A stretch of DNA of 56,752 nucleotides from Azospirillaceae bacterium (GTDB lineage: Bacteria; Pseudomonadota; Alphaproteobacteria; Azospirillales; Azospirillaceae). The stretch spans positions 1 to 56,752 of the forward strand of contig DASQNC010000045.1 in NCBI GenBank assembly GCA_035645145.1. The letters are read 5' to 3'. The position numbers were made by a program, and so were the translations under genes. This document shows, piece after piece, positions 34,621-45,155 of the stretch; within the stretch, counting starts at the first letter, position 1; each line of letters begins with the position of its first letter. The notes under the pieces are model-generated. The model did not search any database, was not told where the DNA came from, and saw only the letters and a list, made by a program, of their open reading frames with translations.

Positions 34621-35529
34621 ATGACCCTCGCCGCCACTTCGGCCGACCGTGGCCGCGCGACCCTTGTCGGTGCCGGCGCCGTTGCACTTTGGTCCAGCTT
34701 GGCCCTGCTGGCGACGATGACCGGACCGCTTCCGCCGTTCCAGGTCACCGCCATCACCATCGCCGTCGGGGCGCTGGTGGGCATGGCCACGTCGATCGCG
34801 GGGGGCCGCAACGTCCTGGCACCGCTCCGCCAGCGCCCATCCGCATGGCTTCTGGGGGTGGCCGGTCTGTTCGGCTACCACGCGCTCTACTTCGTGGCAC
34901 TGCGTCTGGCCCCGCCGGTCGAAGCGAACCTGATCAACTATCTGTGGCCGCTGCTGATCGTCGTGTTCTCGGGCCTGCTGCCCGGCGAGCGGCTGGGGCG
35001 GGCGCAACTGGCCGGCGCCGCGCTCGGCTTGGCGGGAACCGCCCTGGTGGTCACCGGCGGCGACGGCCTGTCGGTCCAAGCCGCCCACCTGCCGGGATAC
35101 CTGGCGGCCCTGAGCTGCGCGGTGGTCTGGGCCGCCTATTCGGTGCTGAGCCGGCTGTTCGGCGATGTTCCCACGGATGCCGTTTCCGGGTTCTGCCTGG
35201 TGACATCCCTCCTGGCCGCCCTTTGCCATCTCGCCTTCGAGACGTGGGTCCCGCCCTCGGCCACGGACTGGGTCCTGTTGCTGGTCATGGGGTTGGGCCC
35301 GTTGGGGGCCGCCTTCTTCCTCTGGGACCACGGGGTGAAGCGCGGCGACATCCAGGTTCTGGGCGCGGTCTCCTACTCGACCCCGCTCCTGTCCACCCTG
35401 CTCCTGGTCGTGAGCGGACGGGCAGCGCCAAGCCTTGCCGTGCTCGCCGCCACCGTGCTGATCGTCGGCGGGGCGTTCCTGGCAAGCCGGGGACTGATGC
35501 GCAAGGATCCGCACCCGGATACCCACTGA
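34621..35529 (+). CDS. EamA/DMT-family exporter (YddG-like)
   Basis: A 302-residue protein with ten membrane helices in two EamA repeats. AVALWSSLALLATMTG, GYHALYFVALRLAPPVEANLINYLWP and SYSTPLLSTLLL recall YddG-type exporters of aromatic amino acids. ATG 34621 follows GAAGG by ten bases. The gene is spaced 83 bases from the Nudix gene and 55 from the ABC gene, so partial operon structure is likely. Substrate unknown. Confidence 0.8.
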   Translation: MTLAATSADRGRATLVGAGAVALWSSLALLATMTGPLPPFQVTAITIAVGALVGMATSIAGGRNVLAPLRQRPSAWLLGVAGLFGYHALYFVALRLAPPVEANLINYLWPLLIVVFSGLLPGERLGRAQLAGAALGLAGTALVVTGGDGLSVQAAHLPGYLAALSCAVVWAAYSVLSRLFGDVPTDAVSGFCLVTSLLAALCHLAFETWVPPSATDWVLLLVMGLGPLGAAFFLWDHGVKRGDIQVLGAVSYSTPLLSTLLLVVSGRAAPSLAVLAATVLIVGGAFLASRGLMRKDPHPDTH

Positions 35530-35584
35530 CCGGAGCCGGCCATTTCCGAACAGACGCCCGCAACACCCGGGAACGCCTTTCGCC

Positions 35585-37324
35585 ATGCCGACCAACGCCA
35601 AGACCTTCCTGCGCGACCTGTGGCGCCTGTCCCTGCCCTATTTCGTGTCCGAGGAGCGGTGGTCCGCGCGGGGACTGCTGGCGTCGATCATCGGGCTGAA
35701 TCTGTTCCAGGTTTACCTGAACGTCGTCTTCAACGAGTGGAACGGCCGCTTCTACGACACGCTCCAGAACCGGGACGAAACACGGTTCTGGGTGGAGTTG
35801 GGGATTTTCGGTTGGCTCGCCACGGTGTTCATCGTGGCCGCCCTCGCCAGCTTCTATCTGAATTACACCCTTCAGATCCGCTGGCGGCGCTGGCTCACGC
35901 ACCTCTATGCGGAGCAATGGCTGTCCGAGCTCACCTACTACCGCCTCCAGTTCTCGACCCAGCCCACGGACAACCCGGACCAGCGCATTTCCGAGGACAT
36001 CCGCCTGTTCATCTCGCAGACCCTCACGCTGACCCTGGGGCTGCTCAGCGCGGTGGTCACCCTGATCTCCTTCGCCGGCATCCTGTGGACGCTGTCCGGC
36101 CCGGCGACGATCCCGCTGATGGGCACGCAGATCACCATTCCCGGCTACATGGTCTGGGCAGCGGTGCTTTACGCGGTCTTCGGAACGGTGGTCACGCACC
36201 TGATCGGACGCCGCCTGATACCGATCAACTTCGAGAAGGAGAAGGTGGAGGCCGATTTCCGGTTCGCCCTGGCACGGTTCCGGGAAAACCAGGAACCGAT
36301 CGCACTCATCGGCGGGGAGGATGCCGAGATGCGCGGCTTCTCCAAACTGTTCGCCGCCATCGTCCGGAACTGGAAGCTGTTCGTCACCTACAACCTCCGC
36401 GTCCTGACCTTCACCACCGGGTTCAACCAAGCCGCCATCATCTTCCCGTTCCTGGTCGGGGCGCCGCGGTTCTTCGCAGGCACGATCACGCTCGGCCAGC
36501 TCATGCAGATCTCGAACGCGTTCGGGCAGGTGCAGAACTCGCTGACCTTCTTCGTGGATGCGTACACGCAACTTGCGAACTGGGCGGCGACGGTCCGGCG
36601 CCTCACAACGTTCGAAGAGGCCGTACGCGAGGTGCGCGCGACCCAGTCCGCCGGCGCCCGCATCGAGCGTGGCACGGGTGACGATCCCGGCTTGTCCATC
36701 GAACATGTGCGCCTGGACCTGCCCCATGGTGCGGGCAAGCTGGCCGACGCGGATTTGACCGTCGCCCCCGGCGAGCGGGTGCTGGTCTCGGGACCGTCCG
36801 GCTCCGGCAAAAGCACCCTGTTCCGTGCGATTGCGGGCCTGTGGCCTTACGGCGGCGGCACCGTGCGCCTGCCCGCCGGCGCCCGCGTCATGTTCGTGCC
36901 GCAAAGGCCCTATCTTCCCATCGGCACCGTCAAGGAAATCGTCTGCTTCCCCGGCGACCCCGCGGCCACGCAGGATGCGGACGTCCACAAGGCGCTGGTG
37001 GATGTGGGCCTGTCCAAGCTCGCGGACCGGCTGGACGAGCACCACCATTGGGCACAACGCCTGTCGGGCGGCGAGCAGCAGCGGATCGGCTTCGCCCGCA
37101 TCCTGCTGCGCCGCCCCGACTGGATTTTCCTGGACGAGGCGACCTCGGCCCTCGATCCGGAAAGCGAGGCGCATTTGTACCGCCTGGTCCGGGAACGGCT
37201 GCCCCATGCGACGGTGGTCAGCGTCGGCCACCGCGAAAGCCTGACGGCCTTCCACGAGCGCCACTATGCGATGCGCCCGGCCGGCGACGGCACCGCCCAC
37301 CTGCTGCCGGTCGGTCAGGCCTGA
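35585..37324 (+). CDS. ABC transporter, fused permease-ATPase (SbmA/BacA/YddA-like)
   Basis: A 579-residue fusion. The N-terminal 320 residues are the SbmA/BacA-type membrane domain (FNEWNGRFYDTLQNRDE, YLNYTLQIRWRRWLT, DNPDQRISEDIRLF). The ATPase has Walker A GPSGSGKST, signature LSGGEQQRIGFAR and Walker B DWIFLDEATSALD. Family members handle peptides, vitamin B12 analogues or unknown substrates; BacA proteins matter in long-chain fatty acid and antimicrobial peptide handling. The complete ATPase separates this from SbmA itself, which lacks one. Confidence 0.85.
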   Translation: MPTNAKTFLRDLWRLSLPYFVSEERWSARGLLASIIGLNLFQVYLNVVFNEWNGRFYDTLQNRDETRFWVELGIFGWLATVFIVAALASFYLNYTLQIRWRRWLTHLYAEQWLSELTYYRLQFSTQPTDNPDQRISEDIRLFISQTLTLTLGLLSAVVTLISFAGILWTLSGPATIPLMGTQITIPGYMVWAAVLYAVFGTVVTHLIGRRLIPINFEKEKVEADFRFALARFRENQEPIALIGGEDAEMRGFSKLFAAIVRNWKLFVTYNLRVLTFTTGFNQAAIIFPFLVGAPRFFAGTITLGQLMQISNAFGQVQNSLTFFVDAYTQLANWAATVRRLTTFEEAVREVRATQSAGARIERGTGDDPGLSIEHVRLDLPHGAGKLADADLTVAPGERVLVSGPSGSGKSTLFRAIAGLWPYGGGTVRLPAGARVMFVPQRPYLPIGTVKEIVCFPGDPAATQDADVHKALVDVGLSKLADRLDEHHHWAQRLSGGEQQRIGFARILLRRPDWIFLDEATSALDPESEAHLYRLVRERLPHATVVSVGHRESLTAFHERHYAMRPAGDGTAHLLPVGQA

Positions 37325-37348
37325 ACAGTTCGGGCGAGGTCGCCGGGG

Positions 37349-38134
37349 ATGAAACCCACATCACGCTTGCATGGGGACGAGGTGACCCGCATCCAGGCGC
37401 TCCTGGCGAAGCACCCGACATTGTCGCTCGACTTCGATGGCGCGCTGACCGCCCTTGCCGACGGCCCGGACAATCGCAGCGCCCTGCTGGGCGCTGCCGG
37501 CCGAGGCGTCGCCTTGGGCATCGACTTCGACACGCTGACCGTCCGGACCACGTACGGCGACCTGTCGGAGGCGGAAATCCGGACCGCCACCGCCACACCG
37601 CGCCGGGCCGAACTCCATATCCAGGACCGCCATCTGCCCGCCGCACGCGCCGCCCTGGCAAACAGGTTCACGGCTGTCCACACGCTGCGCGACTACAGGC
37701 TGGACCTGGACGGGCGGACCTTCGCCCCGGATCCGCGCTGCCGACGCCTGACGTCATCGGACGGGCGCGAAGTGGCCGGCCTGTTCCAGCACTACGGTGA
37801 CACGATCTTCTCCACCTGGATGCTGGACCAGCCGTTCTTCGGCCTGTTCGAAGGCGGACACCTGCTGGCGGCCGGCGGGGTCGTCGTGCAAAGCCGGCGG
37901 CTGCGCTCGGCCAACCTCGGCAACTTTCTTACCCGCCCGGACCGGCGCGGGCGCGGTCTGGCCCGCGCGGTGGTCCGCACCCTCGCCGCCACCCTCCGGG
38001 CGGAAGGGTGCTCGGTCGTGACACTGAGCACCTATGCCGCGAACGAAGCCGCGTGCCGCGCGTACGAGGCGGTCGGGTTCGAGCTGTTCGACAGCCGGCT
38101 GCAGGTGAACGTCCGGGCGGCGGAACCGGTCTGA
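37349..38134 (+). CDS. GNAT-family N-acetyltransferase
   Basis: A 261-residue protein with the acetyl-CoA site in the C-terminal half: LGNFLTRPDRRGRGLARAVV (motif A, RGRGLA) and NEAACRAYEAVGFEL (motif B). The N-terminal 120 residues are a second, degenerate domain without a clear CoA loop. ATG 37349 is 24 bases after the ABC gene. Substrate unknown; in such pairs a resistance or detoxification role is possible but unproven. Confidence 0.75.
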   Translation: MKPTSRLHGDEVTRIQALLAKHPTLSLDFDGALTALADGPDNRSALLGAAGRGVALGIDFDTLTVRTTYGDLSEAEIRTATATPRRAELHIQDRHLPAARAALANRFTAVHTLRDYRLDLDGRTFAPDPRCRRLTSSDGREVAGLFQHYGDTIFSTWMLDQPFFGLFEGGHLLAAGGVVVQSRRLRSANLGNFLTRPDRRGRGLARAVVRTLAATLRAEGCSVVTLSTYAANEAACRAYEAVGFELFDSRLQVNVRAAEPV

Positions 38135-38165
38135 GCCGGAGGGACGCCGCCCGGCGCCGACCGGA

Positions 38166-38774
38166 TTACGCCGACGGCGGGGCCGTGTCGCGGAAGCTGG
38201 GGCGGTCGGAGGCCTTGGCGAACCAAGCCGCCAGTTTCGGACACCTCTGGCGCCAATTCAGGTCCGCGAAACGGAAATCCAGATACCCCAACGTCGCCAG
38301 GACCGAGAGGGTGCCGATGGTCGTTGGCCCTTCCAGATCGGCCGCCATCGTTTCGAGCGTGTCGAGCCCGCGCGTGACCGCGCCGAGCTGGCGGCTTTCC
38401 CATACGTCCCACCGCTTGTCGGCCGGGCGCATGTTGCGCTCCAGGCGGCACAGGATGGCGGCATCACACATGCCGTCGCCGAGCGCCTGGAACCGCAGCG
38501 CCTTCCATCGCGCGGCCCCCGCCGACGGGAACAATTTCCCGCCACCGGCCCGTGCGTCCAGGTACTCGCAGATGACGGGGCTGTCATACAGGACCATGCC
38601 GTCGTCGGTGACCAATGCCGGCACCTTGCCCAACGGATTGTCCCGGGGCAGCGTGGTTTCCGACGACCAGGCATCGGTCGCCTCACGCTCGATGCGATCG
38701 TTGAGCCCAAGTTCGATGGCGGTCATCACGACTTTGCGGACGTATGGCGACGTCGGCGAATAGCGCAACCTCAT
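38166..38774 (-). CDS. Glutathione S-transferase
   Basis: A 202-residue enzyme. The thioredoxin-like domain has YSPTSPYVRKVVM (active Ser likely in SPTSP), NPLGKVPALV (cis-proline) and LYDSPVICEYLD (glutathione-binding Ser). The C-terminal helical domain has GYLDFRF. It adds glutathione to electrophiles in the cytosol. It is next to gloB on the same strand, both using glutathione. Confidence 0.88.
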   Translation of the reverse strand: MRLRYSPTSPYVRKVVMTAIELGLNDRIEREATDAWSSETTLPRDNPLGKVPALVTDDGMVLYDSPVICEYLDARAGGGKLFPSAGAARWKALRFQALGDGMCDAAILCRLERNMRPADKRWDVWESRQLGAVTRGLDTLETMAADLEGPTTIGTLSVLATLGYLDFRFADLNWRQRCPKLAAWFAKASDRPSFRDTAPPSA

Positions 38775-38803
38775 ACCCGATTCCCTCCCAACCTGATTGT
38801 CCG

Positions 38804-39574
38804 CTAAAAGCTGTCCTTGCGTCGGCGCACCTCGGCAAAGACGACGGCCGGGTCTGCATTCGACAGGCCGACCGCGGCTTGGATGCCCGGATCGTCGCAG
38901 CGCAGGAACGGGTTAACCGCTTTCTCCCAGCCCAGCGACGCCGGGATTGTCGGACGGCCGGCAGCCCGCAGCACGTCCACCTCCGCCGCACGGGCCTGGA
39001 GTTGCAGGTTGGAAGGATCGAGCGACAGGGCGAAGCGGGCGTTGGATTGGGTGTATTCATGGCCGCAATGAATGTGCGCCGTGTCGGGCAGCCGCCGCAG
39101 CTTGTCCAGCGAGGCCCACATCTGCGGGGCCGTGCCCTCGAACATCCGGCCGCACCCCAGCGAGAACAGTGCGTCGCCGCAGAACAGCGCATCCGCCTCG
39201 GCGCACCAGAACGCAATGTGGCCGGCGGTGTGGCCCGGGACCTCCAGAACCTCGAAGGCGAAACCGCCCACATCCACCCGATCGCCCTCCACCACGCCGC
39301 GGTCCAGCCCGGGGATGCGCACGGCCTCGGCCTTGGGGCCGACGATGGGGCAGCCGAAACGCCGCTTCAGATCCGCGTTGCCGCCGACATGGTCGCCATG
39401 GTGGTGGGTGTTGAGGATCAGGTCCAAACGCCAGCCATGCCGCGCGAGCGCAGCTTCCACCGGCTCCGCGGCGGCAGGATCCACCACGGCCACGGTTCCC
39501 GTGCCGGCATCCCGCAGCAGGTAGATGTAATTGTCGGACAGGGCGGGGATGAGTTCGATGTGCAGGCTCGTCAT
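38804..39574 (-). CDS. gloB: Hydroxyacylglutathione hydrolase (glyoxalase II)
   Basis: A 256-residue metallo-beta-lactamase-fold enzyme that splits S-lactoylglutathione to D-lactate and glutathione. Two-metal site: NTHHHGDHVGG, VPGHTAGHIAF, FCGDALFSLGCGRMFEG and the later HCGHEYT; the C-terminal domain (NPFLRCDDPGI) binds glutathione. Length matches the family. It diverges from a methyltransferase gene, a pairing common in alphaproteobacteria. Confidence 0.93.
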   Translation of the reverse strand: MTSLHIELIPALSDNYIYLLRDAGTGTVAVVDPAAAEPVEAALARHGWRLDLILNTHHHGDHVGGNADLKRRFGCPIVGPKAEAVRIPGLDRGVVEGDRVDVGGFAFEVLEVPGHTAGHIAFWCAEADALFCGDALFSLGCGRMFEGTAPQMWASLDKLRRLPDTAHIHCGHEYTQSNARFALSLDPSNLQLQARAAEVDVLRAAGRPTIPASLGWEKAVNPFLRCDDPGIQAAVGLSNADPAVVFAEVRRRKDSF

Positions 39575-39675
39575 GGAAGGACGCTAGCGCATCCGGGGCC
39601 GGGCATCCAGAGAGGCGCTTCGAATCCGGGCTTGGGGGTGCCGCCGCTTCTCGTGCCGTGCTAGCTTTGCGCCAA

Positions 39676-40464
39676 ATGCCGCCCGACGTCGTCGACCTGA
39701 TCGATTTCTATCAATCCAGCCTGGGCCAAGTGGCACGCCGGCTGATCCGGCGCCGCATCCGCGAGATGTGGCCGGATGTGCGGGGCCAAGTGGTCTGCGG
39801 CATCGGCTATGCGATCCCATTCCTGCGCCCGTTCCGCGACGAGGCCGAGCGGACGTTTGCGGTCATGCCGGCCTCCCAGGGCTGCGTGTTCTGGCCGCGC
39901 GAGGGGCCAGGGGGCGTGGCCCTTGCCGACGAGGCGGAACTGCCGCTTCCCGACAATTCGGTGGACCGGGTGCTGCTCGTCCATGGGCTGGAGTTCACCG
40001 AGAACCTGCGCCCCATGATGCGGGAAATCTGGCGGGTTCTGGCCGGCGGCGGGCGGCTGCTGACCGTGGTCCCCAATCGCCGCAGCCTGTGGGCCCAGGT
40101 CGAGTTGACGCCGTTCGGCCACGGCACGCCGTACGCGTCGTCACAGCTGAAGCGCCTGTTGAGGGACAATTTGTTCCAGCCCCAGCGGACGTCGTTTGCG
40201 CTCTACGTCCCGCCGAGCCGGAGCCGGTTCATGCTGCGTTCGGCCGGTGCGTGGGAGGAGCTAGGGGGGCGCTGGTTCCAACGCTTCGCCGGCGTCTGCA
40301 TGATCGAAGCCGCCAAGCAGATCTATGCCCCCACCCCACGCAGGGCCGAGGCCAAACGGGCCCGCCTGATCGCTCCGGTGCCGGGCGCCATCGGCCGGCA
40401 CGCGGCGGAGCAACCCACAGACACGTTGGGGCGGACCACCACACCGGAACCGGAAAGCCCCTGA
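39676..40464 (+). CDS. Class I SAM-dependent methyltransferase
   Basis: A 262-residue protein. VCGIGYAIPFLRPF is a modified motif I; ELPLPDNSVDRVLLVHGLEF and REIWRVLAGGGRLLTVVPNR are motifs II-III of class I methyltransferases. The C-terminal 60 residues are basic and Pro-rich. ATG 39676 gives the family-like start MPPDVVDLIDFYQSSLG; a GTG at 39658 is possible. It shares a 101-bp promoter region with gloB. Substrate unknown. Confidence 0.78.
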   Translation: MPPDVVDLIDFYQSSLGQVARRLIRRRIREMWPDVRGQVVCGIGYAIPFLRPFRDEAERTFAVMPASQGCVFWPREGPGGVALADEAELPLPDNSVDRVLLVHGLEFTENLRPMMREIWRVLAGGGRLLTVVPNRRSLWAQVELTPFGHGTPYASSQLKRLLRDNLFQPQRTSFALYVPPSRSRFMLRSAGAWEELGGRWFQRFAGVCMIEAAKQIYAPTPRRAEAKRARLIAPVPGAIGRHAAEQPTDTLGRTTTPEPESP

Positions 40465-40505
40465 CGCCGACACGGCCGTAACGTCGGTAGCCTGTTGCTG
40501 CGGGG

Positions 40506-40979
40506 TCAGCGCCGCCCGACCATCGCCGAAACGCCGGTCCCGTATTTGAAAGGCTGGGCGGCCTCCAGATCGGCCCGGACCATGTCCAGCAGCACCGTTC
40601 CCGACCGGTTGGGATCCGCCGACAGGGCGCCGACGGGCACGACATGAAGGCTGCGCCCGAACCCCAGGAAGCCGCCGGTGGCGATCACCGCCGATTGCGG
40701 CGTCCCGCCCGGGCCGCTCAGGACGAAGTCGACGATTTCGCCCGTCACATCACCGTCCCGGTTGACCACGCGCAGGCCGATCATGGCCTGGGCCTCGGAG
40801 GTGGTGATGTGGGGGCGTCCCACAGGGCGCACCATTCCGGGCGGCAGGCCGGCAACCGGGACCATGGCCTGCCCACCGGGGTTGGGGAGGCCGTGGTCCA
40901 ATGCCGCCTGGTCGGAGGATTGGGCGCCGGTGAACAGGAATGCCGCAACCGCCAACACGACCGGTCGGATCCCGCGCAT
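40506..40979 (-). CDS. Exported PRC-barrel domain protein
   Basis: A 157-residue protein. MRGIRPVVLAVAAFLFTGAQ looks like a signal peptide. After a Pro-rich linker come ITTSEAQAMIGLRVVNRDGD, EIVDFVLSGPGG and AVIATGGFLGFGRSLHVVP, the strands of a PRC-barrel. Such domains bind partner proteins or RNA; an exported one may sit in the periplasm or envelope. It stands alone between a methyltransferase and a nitronate monooxygenase gene. Confidence 0.65.
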   Translation of the reverse strand: MRGIRPVVLAVAAFLFTGAQSSDQAALDHGLPNPGGQAMVPVAGLPPGMVRPVGRPHITTSEAQAMIGLRVVNRDGDVTGEIVDFVLSGPGGTPQSAVIATGGFLGFGRSLHVVPVGALSADPNRSGTVLLDMVRADLEAAQPFKYGTGVSAMVGRR

Positions 40980-41080
40980 CCTCCCCCTCCCATTGGCCCG
41001 TGACCATCCTTTCCGCCCCTAAAGGGACGCGAGCCCGCAATAGTTCCCAAGGGTCTTAATATTGTTGATAGCGATCCACC

Positions 41081-42151
41081 TCACGCGGGCAGGACCGCAC
41101 CCACTTCGGCAGCCAGCGCGCGCACCAGTTCGGCTGCCGGAAGTTCGCGGGCGAGGGCCGCACCCTGCCCTGCCCACAAAGGGATGTAATCCGGCCGGTC
41201 CAGCCGGGTTGCCGCCGCGCGAATGTCGCGGGTCAGGTCGATCATGACGGGAAAAGGCGGCAAATCGCGTTCCTTCGACTTCGCCGCGCGTATCTGGTCG
41301 TTCACGATGGCCCGGGCCGGACGGCCCGAAAACGCCCGGGTGACAGCGGTGTTCGCCGCCTGCGGGCTTTTCAGCATCCGCCGGTGCGGGACGTTCGTCC
41401 CGGCCTCGGGGCACAGCATGAAGGCCGTGCCGAGCGCCGCCGCCGATGCGCCCAAGGTCAGCGCCGCCACGACACCGCGCCCATCCATGATCCCCCCCGC
41501 CGCCACCACGGGCCGGTCCACCCGGGCGGCGATCTGCCGGGTCAGGGCGAACGTCCCGACCATCCCCTCGTCGAAATCATGCAGGAAGGTACCGCGATGG
41601 CCGCCGGCCTCGGATCCCTGGGCAAGGATCATGTCCACGCCGGCATCGGCCAGCGCCAAGCCTTCGGCAAGCGACGTGGCGGTTCCCATCGCCAGGATGC
41701 CCCGGCGTCGGCATTCCGCCAGCACGCCGGCCTTCGGCACGCCGAACGTGAAGCTGAACACGGCGGGTCCGGCGTCCAGCACGGCCGCAATCTGGTCGTC
41801 CAGGTTGTAGCGCACCGGGGGTGAGCCGTCCGGCTCCTCGGCCAGCCCCAGTTCCGACCGTATTGGTGCCAACAGATCCCGCGCCCGGCGCAACTGCTCG
41901 GCCGTCGGCGTGCCCGGCTCGTAGATGAACAGGTTGGCGGCGAATGGACGGTTGGTCTGCGACCGGACCGCGGCAACCTCGCCCGCGATTGCCTCGGGCG
42001 CGACATAGGCGAGGGCGAGCGATCCGAACCCGCCGGCCTGTGACACCGCCGCCGCGAGGGCCGGCGTGCTGATGCCACCGCCCATGGGCGCCTGCACGAT
42101 GGGCAATTCAATCCCGAGCCGGTCGGTGAAGGCCGTTTTAATCCAGGTCAT
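41081..42151 (-). CDS. Nitronate monooxygenase (2-nitropropane dioxygenase family)
   Basis: A 356-residue FMN-dependent TIM-barrel enzyme. LGIELPIVQAPMGGG is the family start; FSFTFGVPK, ILAQGSEAGGHRG (with the histidine used in catalysis) and PVVAAGGIMDGRGVVAALTL, ALGTAFMLCPE bind flavin phosphate. It oxidises nitronates such as propionate 3-nitronate to aldehyde and nitrite. Length is normal. Divergent from the RidA gene across 145 bases. Confidence 0.88.
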   Translation of the reverse strand: MTWIKTAFTDRLGIELPIVQAPMGGGISTPALAAAVSQAGGFGSLALAYVAPEAIAGEVAAVRSQTNRPFAANLFIYEPGTPTAEQLRRARDLLAPIRSELGLAEEPDGSPPVRYNLDDQIAAVLDAGPAVFSFTFGVPKAGVLAECRRRGILAMGTATSLAEGLALADAGVDMILAQGSEAGGHRGTFLHDFDEGMVGTFALTRQIAARVDRPVVAAGGIMDGRGVVAALTLGASAAALGTAFMLCPEAGTNVPHRRMLKSPQAANTAVTRAFSGRPARAIVNDQIRAAKSKERDLPPFPVMIDLTRDIRAAATRLDRPDYIPLWAGQGAALARELPAAELVRALAAEVGAVLPA

Positions 42152-42296
42152 GATGGCCCCCTTGGCTGTTCGGTTGCGGCACGCCTACCATCCGACCGCG
42201 TTCACCCGCCATTTGCAATCCCCTGCGTGGCGTGGCCCGGCCCCAGCGGAAACCGGGTCCCGTCAGGCGCCCCCAGCGACGCAATGGAGCGTTCCA

Positions 42297-42767
42297 ATGA
42301 CCAGCGAACTTGCCCGCCGCATTGCGGACCTTGGCTTGGAGATGCCGAGCCCGGCCGCGCCTGCGGCCAACTACCTGCCCAGCCGGCACGGCGCCGGCCA
42401 GCTTTTCATCGCCGGGCAGGTTCCGCAGTGGAACGGGCAGGCACGGCATGTCGGACGTGTCGGCGTGGAGTTGTCCGTCGAGGAAGGGCAGGAGGCCGCG
42501 CGCCTTTGCGCCCTCAACATCCTGGCCCAACTCGATCATGCGCTCGGCGGCGATCTCGGTCGCCTCCAAGCCTGCCTGCGTGTCGGCGGGTTCGTCCGCT
42601 GCGATCCCGATTTCACGGACCAGCCGAAGGTCCTGAACGGTGCATCGGACCTGCTCGTCGCGGTTCTCGGCGATCGCGGCCGTCACGCCCGAACGGCCGT
42701 CGGGGTGGCCGCCCTCCCCCGTGGTGTCGCCGTGGAGGTCGATGCGATTTTCGCCGTCACCGAATAA
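42297..42767 (+). CDS. RidA/YjgF-family protein
   Basis: A 156-residue protein of the RidA-like subfamily with a longer N-terminus. ANYLPSRHGAGQLFIAGQVP, GVELSVEEGQEAARLCALNI and GFVRCDPDFTDQPKVLNGAS are characteristic; the end, VGVAALPRGVAVEVDAIFAV, is the family's beta strand. RidA proteins hydrolyse reactive enamines/imines, though the key Arg of true RidA is not obvious here. ATG 42297 has GGAG seven bases upstream. Confidence 0.85.
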   Translation: MTSELARRIADLGLEMPSPAAPAANYLPSRHGAGQLFIAGQVPQWNGQARHVGRVGVELSVEEGQEAARLCALNILAQLDHALGGDLGRLQACLRVGGFVRCDPDFTDQPKVLNGASDLLVAVLGDRGRHARTAVGVAALPRGVAVEVDAIFAVTE

Positions 42768-42827
42768 CGGACGCCCCGCCATTCGCCGCCGAGGCGCCAC
42801 GCGCCCGTCAGCGCCGGACAGCACCGC

Positions 42828-42864
42828 GAGACCGCACACAGGCGGCAAGGCCGTGTGCGGTCTC
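42828..42864. terminator. Bidirectional hairpin between RidA and phaB genes
   Basis: Perfect 12-bp stem GAGACCGCACAC/GTGTGCGGTCTC with a 13-base loop, between two converging genes. No T-run in either direction. Confidence 0.65.
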
Positions 42865-42871
42865 CGTCGCG

Positions 42872-43597
42872 TCAGTACATGTGCTGGCCGCCGTTGATGG
42901 ACAGCGTCGAACCGGTGATGAACCCGGCGTCGTCGGCGACCAGGAACAACACGCCGCGGGCGATCTCATCGGCCCGGCCGAGGCGGCCGACCGGGATGCG
43001 TGCGACGATCTTCTCCAGCACGTTCGGGGGCACCGCGCGCACCATGTCGGTGTCGATGTAGCCGGGGGCGATGGCGTTGACGGTGATCCCCTTGGCGGCC
43101 CCTTCCTGGGCCAGGGCCTTCGTGAAGCCGTGGATGCCCGACTTCGCGGCGGCGTAGTTGACCTGACCGTACTGGCCAGCCTGCCCGTTGATCGACCCGA
43201 TGTTGACGATGCGGCCGAAATTGCGCTCCCGCATGCCGTCGATCACCGCGCGGCACATGTTGAAGCACGAGGCCAGATTGGTCTGGATGACTTCGTTCCA
43301 CTGCTCGAAGCTCATCCTGTGGATGGTGGTATCGCGCGTGATGCCGGCGTTGTTGACGACCACCTCGACTGGACCGAGCTGGGCTTCGACCCTGCGCACA
43401 CCTTCCTGGCATGCGTTGAAGTCGGCCACATCCCACTTGAAGGAAGGGATCCCGGTGCGCTCCGAGAATTCGCGCGCCCGCTCGTCATTGCCGCCGTAGT
43501 TGGCGGCCACCTTGTAACCGGCATTCTTCAATGCCACGCAGATCGCCTCGCCGATACCGCGCGTCCCGCCGGTCACGATCGCAACACGTCCGGTCAT
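42872..43597 (-). CDS. phaB: Acetoacetyl-CoA reductase
   Basis: A 241-residue NADPH-dependent SDR that reduces acetoacetyl-CoA to (R)-3-hydroxybutyryl-CoA for PHB. VTGGTRGIGEAI binds NADPH; NNAGITRDTTIHRM is diagnostic of PhaB; the catalytic Ser and YxxxK are in IGSINGQAGQYGQVNYAAAK; IAPGYIDTDMV follows. Length is typical (about 240). It lies 259 bases after phaA on the same strand but behind a strong terminator, so it likely has its own promoter. Confidence 0.93.
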   Translation of the reverse strand: MTGRVAIVTGGTRGIGEAICVALKNAGYKVAANYGGNDERAREFSERTGIPSFKWDVADFNACQEGVRRVEAQLGPVEVVVNNAGITRDTTIHRMSFEQWNEVIQTNLASCFNMCRAVIDGMRERNFGRIVNIGSINGQAGQYGQVNYAAAKSGIHGFTKALAQEGAAKGITVNAIAPGYIDTDMVRAVPPNVLEKIVARIPVGRLGRADEIARGVLFLVADDAGFITGSTLSINGGQHMY

Positions 43598-43790
43598 GGT
43601 TCCCCCCTTGATCGGGCTCTTTCAATCGGCCCGTGTACCTACGTTAGCCGCCCCCCACCGGGCCCGCCATACCACCTCGGCAGAGGACCCCCGCCGTTTC
43701 CGTGTTGCACGGCAAGTCCGGAGGTACCGCCGCCAGATGGCCCGCAGCCAAACCGAGCGGAAGGCACGGCCGGCAGGGTCCATCGGAGAA

Positions 43791-43829
43791 CAGGCGGCGG
43801 CTTCCGTTGGTCACGGAAGCCGCCGCCTG
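43791..43829 (-). terminator. Very strong hairpin after phaA
   Basis: A perfect 17-bp stem (CAGGCGGCGGCTTCCGT with its complement) and a 5-base loop, 27 bases after the phaA stop. Further pairing outside the core is possible (ATCGG near 43782 with CCGAT near 43834). No T-run. Confidence 0.75.
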
Positions 43830-43856
43830 CTCCCCGATATCCTGCCGATGCGGTTC

Positions 43857-45032
<1,176 letters not shown>

Positions 45033-45105
45033 GCCTGCCTCCTCCGCGGCCGCCCGACCGGTCCAGGCGCGCCTTATTGATCGGGCGATCTTAAGGGCCG
45101 CCGAT

Positions 45106-45118
45106 CTTGCGGCGCAAG
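45106..45118. promoter_or_regulatory. Palindrome CTTGC-GGC-GCAAG upstream of phaA
   Basis: A perfect 13-bp inverted repeat, 74 bases before the phaA start codon. Its first eight bases, CTTGCGGC, recur at 46691-46698 upstream of phaR. PhaR regulators of alphaproteobacteria bind short GC-rich inverted repeats with TGC/GCA halves, so a PhaR operator is plausible, not shown. Confidence 0.4.
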
Positions 45119-45155
45119 GCAACGGGAGAAGGGGTCGACCGCCACCAAGGTCTCC